The notes under the pieces were generated by a model. That model searched no databases and had not been told where the DNA came from. It was given only the letters and a program-made list of their open reading frames with translations. Position numbers and translations under genes: made by a program. Below are positions 50,988 through 57,930 of a stretch of 64,000 bases of DNA, piece after piece. Location of the stretch: the NCBI RefSeq assembly GCF_018785265.1, contig NZ_WQPK01000047.1, positions 62,001 through 126,000 on the forward strand, given 5' to 3'. Source of the stretch: Collinsella aerofaciens (GTDB lineage: Bacteria; Actinomycetota; Coriobacteriia; Coriobacteriales; Coriobacteriaceae). Every line of letters begins with the position of its first letter. The stretch's first letter is position 1.

Positions 50988-52412
50988 GTGGTCTTCGCCC
51001 CCCAGGGAAAACATACGCTGTCGCACCGCGTTTTTGTGACGATCTTTGTCTGCGCCATGGCGGTTATCGTGGCGTTTACGGTGCTGGGTGCGTTCTTTGT
51101 GCAAAACACCTTGGCGGATGCCACGAGTGCCAACCTGGCGCAAGAAACCGAGCTCATTGCTGCCGCCCTCGACGAGCAGCAGGAGCCCATCCCGTTCTTG
51201 CGTAGCCTCGATCGAGAGGACTTGCGCATCACGCTGATTAACAAGGATGGATCGGTTGCCTACGACAACGAGGCGTCGCCTTCCACACTGCCCAACCATG
51301 GCGATCGCCCCGAGGTCATCGAGGCCTTTGAGAGTGGTTTGGGTTCCGCGGAGCGCGCAAGCTCTACGCTCGACGAGATTATGCTGTATCGCGCCGTCGC
51401 CCTTGATAACGGCCAGGTTGTCCGCTTGGCGCAGGCCCAGCCTGGCGTTGCGGCGATTTTGCTGTCGATGGTGGCGCCGATGCTGCTTATCGCAGCAGCG
51501 GGTGCGGTACTCTCGTTTTTTATGGCGCGCCGCGAGTCCCGTGCCATCATCGCGCCGTTGCAAGAGGTGGATTTGGACCACCCACGCCGTAGCTATGAGC
51601 ACGCCTATGCCGAGATGGTCCCCATGCTTGAGCGTATTGAGTCGCAGCGCCAGGAGCTCAAGCGCCAAATGGCGGTGCTGGCGGACAACGACCGTATGCG
51701 CCGCGAGTTCACGGCGAATATCACCCATGAGCTCAAGACGCCGCTTACGGCGATTTCGGGCTATGCCGAGCTCATCGCAAACGGCATGGTCGAGGGCGAG
51801 GGCGACCTGCGCAACTTTGGCGGTCGCATCTATCGTGAGGCGGGCCGCTTGGCAGCGCTTGTCAACGATATCCTTACGCTGTCTAACTTGGACGAGGCCG
51901 AGCGTGCAACTGAGGGCGAGGCGGTGCCCATTGGGTCCACGGAGCCTATTGAGCTCTCGCGTGCCATCTACGCGGTTGAGCAGCGTCTTGAACAGGTCGC
52001 CCGTCAGGCGAATGTGACGATAAGTCATGAGACCAAGCCTGTGGTCATCGAGGGCGTGTCGCGCTTGATTGACGAGCTCATCTATAATCTGGCAAGCAAC
52101 GCCATCCGCTACAATCGACCCGGCGGTACGGTTACGCTGCAGTGCGGCACCAACGACGAAGGCCATCCGTTCCTTGCGGTCGCCGACACGGGAATCGGTA
52201 TCGCGCCTGAAGAACAGGGCAAGGTATTTGAGCGGTTCTATCGCGTGGACAAGAGTAGGTCCAAGGCGCGCGGCGGAACCGGTCTGGGGCTTGCCATTGT
52301 CAAGCATGCGGCCCTGTATCATCACGCCACGCTCGATCTGTCGAGCGAGTTGGGCGTGGGAACCACCATTACGGTGACGTTTCCCATACAGCAGGACGAG
52401 CCATTCGCATAG
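50988..52412 (+). CDS. PhoR-like sensor histidine kinase
   Basis: 474 aa. Helix near the N-terminus (VFVTIFVCAMAVIVAFTVLG), an extracytoplasmic domain of about 130 residues, second helix (ILLSMVAPMLLIAAAGAVL), then H-box ANITHELKTPLTAISGYAEL (H247), N-box and GGTGLGLAIVKH. The GTG at 50988 has GGAGG 8 bases upstream, just inside the end of the regulator gene. Confidence 0.88.
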   Translation: MVFAPQGKHTLSHRVFVTIFVCAMAVIVAFTVLGAFFVQNTLADATSANLAQETELIAAALDEQQEPIPFLRSLDREDLRITLINKDGSVAYDNEASPSTLPNHGDRPEVIEAFESGLGSAERASSTLDEIMLYRAVALDNGQVVRLAQAQPGVAAILLSMVAPMLLIAAAGAVLSFFMARRESRAIIAPLQEVDLDHPRRSYEHAYAEMVPMLERIESQRQELKRQMAVLADNDRMRREFTANITHELKTPLTAISGYAELIANGMVEGEGDLRNFGGRIYREAGRLAALVNDILTLSNLDEAERATEGEAVPIGSTEPIELSRAIYAVEQRLEQVARQANVTISHETKPVVIEGVSRLIDELIYNLASNAIRYNRPGGTVTLQCGTNDEGHPFLAVADTGIGIAPEEQGKVFERFYRVDKSRSKARGGTGLGLAIVKHAALYHHATLDLSSELGVGTTITVTFPIQQDEPFA

Positions 52413-52438
52413 CGATACAACATAGGTATTGATGTAGA

Positions 52439-52470
52439 CGCCGCATTTGACTTTCGGGTGCGGCGTTGTT
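52439..52470 (+). terminator. Terminator-like hairpin after the PhoR-like gene
   Basis: ACGCCGCA (52439-52446) with TGCGGCGT (52460-52467), then TGTTGT. Weak T-run. Confidence 0.6.
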
Positions 52471-52531
52471 GTGCAATTTTACGATTGCTTCCGACATTTT
52501 TACAGGAGAGCCTGTTTCTTATGTATAGAGT

Positions 52532-52560
52532 TTGGTCTCGGTAAAAAGATGCGATAACAT
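52532..52560 (+). promoter_or_regulatory. Candidate promoter of the cps mini-operon
   Basis: TTGGTC (52532-52537), 17-base gap, TAACAT (52555-52560), about 48 bases before cpsC. Confidence 0.5.
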
Positions 52561-52607
52561 ACGGACAGTTTTGTCAATCCGAACTGGGGAAATGAAAGGC
52601 AAGCTGC

Positions 52608-53264
52608 ATGACCCTTCTCGAACTGTTCCAGCTGCTGAAGAAGCACCTTAAGCTGGTCATCACCCTTCCGGTGGTCTGCGCGATCGCCATGGGCATCGTG
52701 TCCTTCGTTGCGATGGACAACACCTACACCGCGACGACGAGCATGTACATTCTCGCCAAAACCGACGATAGCGGTCAGATGAGCTACAACGATCTCTCGG
52801 CGAGCCAGATGCTTTCCAACGATATCGCCACGCTGCTGGATAGCGATAGCGTTAAGAGCGGCGCCGCCAAGGAACTGGGCCTCACCGATCTGGATGACTA
52901 CAAGGTGTCTGTTTCCTCCGAGACCACCACGCGTGTCATTACGCTTTCGGTTACCGGCACCGATGCCAAGGAGACGGCTGAGGTCGCAAAGGCCATAGCT
53001 AGCTCGGTGAGTACGGTCGCTCAGAACGTCGGCGCTGCCCAGAGCATCAACGTTATCGACGAGGCTAAGACCCCCGAAGCCCCCAGCGGCCCCAAGCGCA
53101 CGCTGTATATTGCCGTCGCGTTCCTCGCCGGTATCTTTATCGCAGTCGCCTATGTCGTTTTGGCAGACATGCTCAATACCCGCATCCGCGGTGCCGAAGA
53201 GGCGGAAGAGCTCCTGGGCATTCCCGTTGTTGGCCGAATTCCGGCTATGAAAGGTGGTAAATAG
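52608..53264 (+). CDS. cpsC: Capsule chain-length/kinase-modulator protein (CpsC/Wzz)
   Basis: 218 aa with two membrane helices (VITLPVVCAIAMGIVSFVAM and LYIAVAFLAGIFIAVAYVVL) around an extracytoplasmic domain, the Wzz/CpsC layout. The C-terminal GIPVVGRIP motif is typical. It activates the partner tyrosine kinase and sets polymer length. Confidence 0.9.
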   Translation: MTLLELFQLLKKHLKLVITLPVVCAIAMGIVSFVAMDNTYTATTSMYILAKTDDSGQMSYNDLSASQMLSNDIATLLDSDSVKSGAAKELGLTDLDDYKVSVSSETTTRVITLSVTGTDAKETAEVAKAIASSVSTVAQNVGAAQSINVIDEAKTPEAPSGPKRTLYIAVAFLAGIFIAVAYVVLADMLNTRIRGAEEAEELLGIPVVGRIPAMKGGK

Positions 53265-53266
53265 GC

Positions 53267-54004
53267 ATGGCTAAGGCAAAGAACACCGATAAGCTCGTTG
53301 TACAGAATGCCGCCAAGACCCTTCTGGCCAACATCCGCTTTGCGAGCGTGGACGACCCCATTCGCACCATCACCGTTACGTCCTCGATTCCCAACGAGGG
53401 CAAGTCTACGGTTTCCATCAACCTTGCCCAGGCTATCGCCACCAGCGGCAAGAGCGTCCTGCTGGTCGAGGCTGATATGCGTCGCAGGTCCCTTGCCGAT
53501 ATGCTCGGCGTCCGCTCCCGCGGCGGACTCTATGCAGTCCTTTCCGAGCAGGTTTCTATTGACCAGGCGATTGTCGAGACGGGTCAGAAGAACTTCTACT
53601 TCCTCGATGCCGAGCCGCATATTCCCAATCCTGCCGACATCATCGTCTCTCACCGCTTTGCCAAGCTGGTAAAGGCACTGTCCGCCAAGTTCCAGTACGT
53701 CATCTTTGATGCTCCCCCGGTCGGCACCTTCATCGATGCTGCCGAGATCGCAAGTCTGACCGACGGTGCGCTTTTTGTCGTGCGTGAGGATTTCACCAAG
53801 CGCGAGGAGGCGCTCAACGCCATCGGTCAGCTTAAGAAGTCCGAGAAGGTCAAGCTCATTGGTACCGTTATGAACTACTGCGAGACCGAGACCAGCGAGT
53901 ACTACTACTCCTACTACACCAAGGACGGTAAGAAGGTGAAGAAGGGCTCCGACGATCAGGGGACTTCCAAAAAGGGCATCTTCACCAACCGAGCAAACGT
54001 TTAG
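53267..54004 (+). CDS. cpsD: Bacterial tyrosine kinase CpsD/CapB
   Basis: 245 aa BY-kinase. Walker A SSIPNEGKST (K46), Walker A' LLVEADMRR, Walker B VIFDAPPVG, and a C-terminal Tyr cluster (Y212-214, Y216-217 in SEYYYSYY) that is autophosphorylated. Starts 3 bases after cpsC. Confidence 0.94.
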   Translation: MAKAKNTDKLVVQNAAKTLLANIRFASVDDPIRTITVTSSIPNEGKSTVSINLAQAIATSGKSVLLVEADMRRRSLADMLGVRSRGGLYAVLSEQVSIDQAIVETGQKNFYFLDAEPHIPNPADIIVSHRFAKLVKALSAKFQYVIFDAPPVGTFIDAAEIASLTDGALFVVREDFTKREEALNAIGQLKKSEKVKLIGTVMNYCETETSEYYYSYYTKDGKKVKKGSDDQGTSKKGIFTNRANV

Positions 54005-54021
54005 TTGATTAAGGCTGACCT

Positions 54022-54672
54022 ATGCGTGACATTCATTGCCATATCTTGCCGGGTGTAGACGACGGCGCCGCCGATCTCGATGAGAGCTTGGCGATGCTCG
54101 AGGCTGCCAAGCGGGCCGGTGTAACCAGAATCGTTTGCACTCCTCACTGCCGTGATCCCTATTTTGATTACGACAAGATGTGGGATGCCTTTGAGCTGCT
54201 GCGTGATAACGCTGACGGTTTTCCGCTCCAGATGGGCTTCGAGGTCAACCATCGAAAGCTCGTTGAGCTTGGTATCGATGCCGCGGAGCACTTGCATTTC
54301 GATGGGACCAACGAGTTTCTGCTCGAGCTTTCGACGCATGCCGATGCGTATGCGTTTAGAGAGTACGAGAACACGATTTACGATTTGCAGTGCCGTGGCT
54401 ACCAGGTGATCATCGCTCATCCTGAGCGCTATCGTGCGGTTCAAAAGGATGTAAGCGTGGCGGAGCGCCTGGTCGATATGGGCTGCAAGCTGCAGGCTTC
54501 GGCGGACTTTATTGCCGGCGGTCGATTTGGTCGCGAGAAAAAGCCGGCACAGCGCCTGTTCGATCAGAACCTGTACAGCTTCATCGCGAGCGATGCCCAT
54601 AACGTGGGTCATTACGACTGCCTGGCGAAGGCTCGCGCGAAGTATAGCGTGCGCGGAGCTCATTTTCGCTAA
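54022..54672 (+). CDS. cpsB: Tyrosine-protein phosphatase CpsB (PHP family)
   Basis: 216 aa metal-dependent phosphatase that resets CpsD. DIHCHILPGVDDGA at the N-terminus, TPHCRDPYFD, IIAHPERY and IASDAHN are PHP/CpsB motifs. No glycosyltransferase follows, so the polymer genes must lie elsewhere. Confidence 0.93.
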   Translation: MRDIHCHILPGVDDGAADLDESLAMLEAAKRAGVTRIVCTPHCRDPYFDYDKMWDAFELLRDNADGFPLQMGFEVNHRKLVELGIDAAEHLHFDGTNEFLLELSTHADAYAFREYENTIYDLQCRGYQVIIAHPERYRAVQKDVSVAERLVDMGCKLQASADFIAGGRFGREKKPAQRLFDQNLYSFIASDAHNVGHYDCLAKARAKYSVRGAHFR

Positions 54673-54711
54673 TATCTGTCCCTAACGTTCGCATTGAATG
54701 AAAGGGCAGCC

Positions 54712-55212
54712 ATGGATATCCAACTTAAGACGGGATGCTTTGATGACGCGGCGTTGGTGCGCCGCGTCATTTTTATGGACGAGCAAGGCTACGAGAATGA
54801 GTTCGACGCTATCGACGAGGATCCAAACTGCATTCATGTGACGCTCTATGTAGACGGCGAGCTTGCCGGTTGCTCGCGCGTGTTTCCCGAAGAGCTTGAG
54901 CGCGTGGCTGACGCAGAGGCCCCGGTGTTGCCGGCATGCGACATGGACGAAGGCGTTGCGGCGGGGGAGACCTACATTATGGGGCGCGTCGCCGTGCTGC
55001 CGGCTATGCGTCGTCGCGGACTGGCGAGTGCGATCGTCGAGGCCAGTGCTTCGTGTGCACGCGATGCCGGCGCTAAGCTTATTAAGCTGCATGCGCAGGA
55101 ATACGTGTTGCCGCTCTATGCAAAGGCGGGCTACACGCAAATTGCCCCGGTAGATTACGAAGACGAGGGCCAGCCCCATGTCTGGATGGCCAAGCGCGTA
55201 GATGGCAGATAG
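54712..55212 (+). CDS. GNAT-family acetyltransferase
   Basis: 166 aa. IRRVIFMDEQGY-like start (VRRVIFMDEQGY) and the acetyl-CoA loop YIMGRVAVLPAMRRRGLASAIVE define a GNAT fold; the first half resembles ElaA/YjcF-type members. The substrate is unknown. ATG 54712 is chosen for AAAGGG 6 bases upstream. Confidence 0.85.
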   Translation: MDIQLKTGCFDDAALVRRVIFMDEQGYENEFDAIDEDPNCIHVTLYVDGELAGCSRVFPEELERVADAEAPVLPACDMDEGVAAGETYIMGRVAVLPAMRRRGLASAIVEASASCARDAGAKLIKLHAQEYVLPLYAKAGYTQIAPVDYEDEGQPHVWMAKRVDGR

Positions 55213-55322
55213 GGACGTTCCTTTTCTGCCGGCAGTTGGGGACGCTCCTTGGAAATTGGCGCATCGGAGCGCTTAGACATACAGTTTTTCGATTCCGTAT
55301 GTATATATGCGCGCTAATGGGT

Positions 55323-55384
55323 TATAAAATCTAAGTCTGAACATAGCAGGTCTGCGATTCGGCTCGGGCGACCGGGCCGTTTTT
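55323..55384 (+). promoter_or_regulatory. htpG leader with -10 box and internal terminator
   Basis: TATAAA at 55323-55328 may be the -10. CGGCTCGG (55360-55367) pairs with CCGGGCCG (55372-55379, one G-U), followed by five T residues, 30 bases before the htpG start. If transcription starts upstream, this would act as an attenuator. Confidence 0.45.
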
Positions 55385-55414
55385 GCGGACGGGGGTAGCG
55401 CGAAAGGACTGCAC

Positions 55415-57439
55415 ATGCGTCAATTTAAGACCGAGAGCAAAAAACTGCTCGACCTCATGATCAACTCCATCTACACCAATAAGGAAATCTTCCTGCGCGA
55501 GCTTATCTCTAACGCGAGCGACGCCGTCGACAAGCTCAACTTTAAGAGCCTGCAGGACCCGAGCGTTAAGCTCGACCAAGGTGACCTTGCCATCCGCGTC
55601 TCTTTCGACAAGGATGCCCGCACCATCACGATCTCGGATAACGGCATTGGCATGACCGCCGAGGAGCTCGAGCGCAACCTGGGCACCATCGCCCATTCCG
55701 GCTCCGAGGAGTTTAAGACCGAGAACGCCGAGCAGCAGGGTTCGGAAGTCGACATCATCGGCCAGTTTGGCGTGGGCTTCTACTCGGCTTTTATGGTCGC
55801 CAGCCATGTGAAGGTCGTCAGCCGCGCCTATGGCGCGGATGTCGCCCATGTGTGGGAATCCGACGGTCTTGAGGGCTACACCATCGAGGACGGCGAGCGT
55901 GCCGAGCACGGTACCGATGTCATCCTGACGCTGCGCGAGAACGAGAAGCTCGATGCCGACGGCGAGGCCGAGACCTACGATCGCTTCCTGACCGAGTGGG
56001 GCCTCAAGAGCCTAATTCAGCAGTACAGTAACTATGTGCGTTACCCGATCCAGATGATGGTGTCCAAGAGCCGCCAGAAGCCCAAGCCCGAGGATGCTGG
56101 CGATGACTACACGCCCGAGTACGAGGACTACCAGGAGCTCGAGACCGTCAACTCCATGACGCCGATCTGGAAAAAGCGCAGCTCCGATGTCGAGCAGAAG
56201 GACTACGACGAGTTCTACAAGTCCACGTTCCACGACTTTGACGATCCTGCGCGCACCATCAGCTTCCATGCCGAGGGCACGCTCGAGTATGACGCCCTGC
56301 TGTTTGTGCCGGGCCGCGCGCCGTTCGATCTGTACAGCAAGGATTACGAGAAGGGTCTGGCGCTCTACAGCTCCAATGTCCTGATCATGGAGAAGTGCGA
56401 CGACCTGCTGCCCGACTACTACAACTTTGTCCGCGGCGTCGTGGATTCCGCCGACGTGTCGCTCAACATCTCGCGTGAGACGCTGCAGCAGAACCGTCAG
56501 CTCAAGGCCATCGCCAAGCGTGTGGAAAAGAAGATCACCGCTGACCTTGAGGATATGCGTGACAACGACCGCGAGGCCTACGAGAAGTTCTTTGAGAACT
56601 TTGGCCGCGGCCTTAAGTACGGCATCTACTCGAGCTATGGCATGAAGGCCGATGAGCTCGCCGACCTGTTGCTGTTCTGGTCTGCCAAGGAACAGAAGAT
56701 GATTACACTGGCCGAGTATGCCAAGGGCATGCCCGAGGATCAGAAGGCCATCTACTACGCCGCCGGCGATTCGCGCGAGCGCTTGGCCAAGATGCCCGTG
56801 GTAAAGGGCGTGCTCGACCGCGGCTATGACGTGCTGCTTCTGACGCAGGACGTGGATGAGTTTACCTTCCAGGCCATGCGTGAGTACGTTGCCGCCGATA
56901 TGCGCAAGATCTACGAGGACGATGCTGCCCGCGAGGCTGCCGAGAAGGCTGTGGCCGACGGTGCCGAGCCCGAGGTCGAGGATCGTCATCTGGAGCTCAA
57001 GAACGTCGCGACCGGTGATCTTGACCTGGCGACCGAGGATGAGAAGAAGGAGGCCGAGGACGCCACCAAGGAGAACGAGGACCTCTTTAGCGCTATGAAA
57101 GAGGCACTCGGTGACAAGGTCGAGAAAGTTGCCGTCTCCGCGCGCCTGACCGATGCCCCCGCTTGCATCACCACCGAGGGTCCGCTTTCGCTTGAGATGG
57201 AGAAGGTACTCCAGAAGGGACCCGAGGGCGCGCCCGACGGCATGCCCAAGAGCCAGCGCGTGCTCGAGCTCAACGCCAAGCACCCGGTCTTTGACAAGCT
57301 TGTCGCTGCCCAGAAGGCAGGCGACGCCGACAAGATCAAGCAGTACTCTGGTCTGCTCTACGATCAGGCCCTGCTGGTCGAGGGTATCCTCCCCGAGGAC
57401 CCCGTTGCCTTCGCGGCGGCTGTTTGCAACTTGATGTAG
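55415..57439 (+). CDS. htpG: Hsp90-family chaperone HtpG
   Basis: 674 aa. N-terminal ATPase domain with KEIFLRELISNASDA, DNGIGM and GQFGVGFYSAFMVA; middle domain with NISRETLQQ; C-terminal dimerisation domain after an acidic linker (EDEKKEAEDATKENED, about 535-555). Longer than E. coli HtpG by about 50 residues, mainly in that linker. GAAAGGA precedes the ATG. Confidence 0.96.
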   Translation: MRQFKTESKKLLDLMINSIYTNKEIFLRELISNASDAVDKLNFKSLQDPSVKLDQGDLAIRVSFDKDARTITISDNGIGMTAEELERNLGTIAHSGSEEFKTENAEQQGSEVDIIGQFGVGFYSAFMVASHVKVVSRAYGADVAHVWESDGLEGYTIEDGERAEHGTDVILTLRENEKLDADGEAETYDRFLTEWGLKSLIQQYSNYVRYPIQMMVSKSRQKPKPEDAGDDYTPEYEDYQELETVNSMTPIWKKRSSDVEQKDYDEFYKSTFHDFDDPARTISFHAEGTLEYDALLFVPGRAPFDLYSKDYEKGLALYSSNVLIMEKCDDLLPDYYNFVRGVVDSADVSLNISRETLQQNRQLKAIAKRVEKKITADLEDMRDNDREAYEKFFENFGRGLKYGIYSSYGMKADELADLLLFWSAKEQKMITLAEYAKGMPEDQKAIYYAAGDSRERLAKMPVVKGVLDRGYDVLLLTQDVDEFTFQAMREYVAADMRKIYEDDAAREAAEKAVADGAEPEVEDRHLELKNVATGDLDLATEDEKKEAEDATKENEDLFSAMKEALGDKVEKVAVSARLTDAPACITTEGPLSLEMEKVLQKGPEGAPDGMPKSQRVLELNAKHPVFDKLVAAQKAGDADKIKQYSGLLYDQALLVEGILPEDPVAFAAAVCNLM

Positions 57440-57446
57440 TTAGGTA

Positions 57447-57474
57447 GTTACGCGGTTTTACCAAACCGCGTAAC
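57447..57474 (+). terminator. Hairpin directly after htpG
   Basis: Perfect 12-bp stem GTTACGCGGTTT/AAACCGCGTAAC with a 4-base loop; no T-run. May end transcription or protect the mRNA 3' end. Confidence 0.55.
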
Positions 57475-57494
57475 GGCTCGACGCTGCCCTCAGT

Positions 57495-57518
57495 TCCGCC
57501 GTTCTAACGAACGGCGGA
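57495..57518. repeat. Short perfect hairpin after htpG
   Basis: TCCGCCGTTC (57495-57504) pairs with GAACGGCGGA (57509-57518), loop TAAC. Confidence 0.7.
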
Positions 57519-57532
57519 CCAGTCGACGCTGC

Positions 57533-57632
57533 GCGGGCGCCAGAGCGACAACTTGTCATTCAAAGAGGACGGCATGACCAGAAGGTCTATGCCGTCCTCT
57601 TTTCATGCCAATTTGTTCGCTCTGGCGCCCGC
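57533..57632. repeat. 100-bp nested palindrome
   Basis: Outer 16-bp perfect arms (57533-57548, 57617-57632) enclose a 14-bp perfect stem (57562-57575 with 57589-57602) continued by GACC/GGTC. The inner stem ends in TTTT and could terminate htpG. Confidence 0.85.
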
Positions 57633-57674
57633 TCGCTGGCATTGCCAAAACATCGACGTTGCCGTGGTCCTAAG

Positions 57675-57730
57675 TAGTCATTGGGGACGTTTTTGTTTGA
57701 CTAGTCGTTTAAGAACGTCCCCGATGACTA
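57675..57730. repeat. Palindrome with GGGGACGTT arms
   Basis: 57675-57691 and 57714-57730 match inversely at 16 of 17 positions (TAGTCAT, then GGGGACGTT). Similar GGGGACG words occur near 55213-55250 and a GGGACAGG palindrome after proC, suggesting a repeat family. Confidence 0.65.
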
Positions 57731-57761
57731 TTTGAATTGCTAATTTGTGCGGGTTGTGGTT

Positions 57762-57800
57762 TTGTGACCTGCTGAAATTTAGGATACTGTACATCTGTAC
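57762..57800 (+). promoter_or_regulatory. Promoter and dyad upstream of the YhgE pair
   Basis: TTGTGA (57762-57767), 17-base gap, TACTGT (57785-57790). GTACA-TC-TGTAC (57789-57800) overlaps the -10 and could be a repressor site. Confidence 0.5.
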
Positions 57801-57930
57801 GTTAACTCATCTTCGTAGTATATTGCTACCCGCAAAACTCAACACCATTGTGCTTTGAGACGTTAAAGCGCCTACTACAATGGTTGTCGATAGTACGATT
57901 CGATTTAACGACAGGATGGATGGTCCAAGC

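Larger units (their letters stand above)
57440..57930. other. Gene-free region rich in palindromes
   Basis: 491 bases without a credible gene. Holds four hairpin elements in series (57447-57474, 57495-57518, 57533-57632, 57675-57730) and then an AT-rich promoter zone. CGACGCTGC recurs at about 57480 and 57524. Confidence 0.75.
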
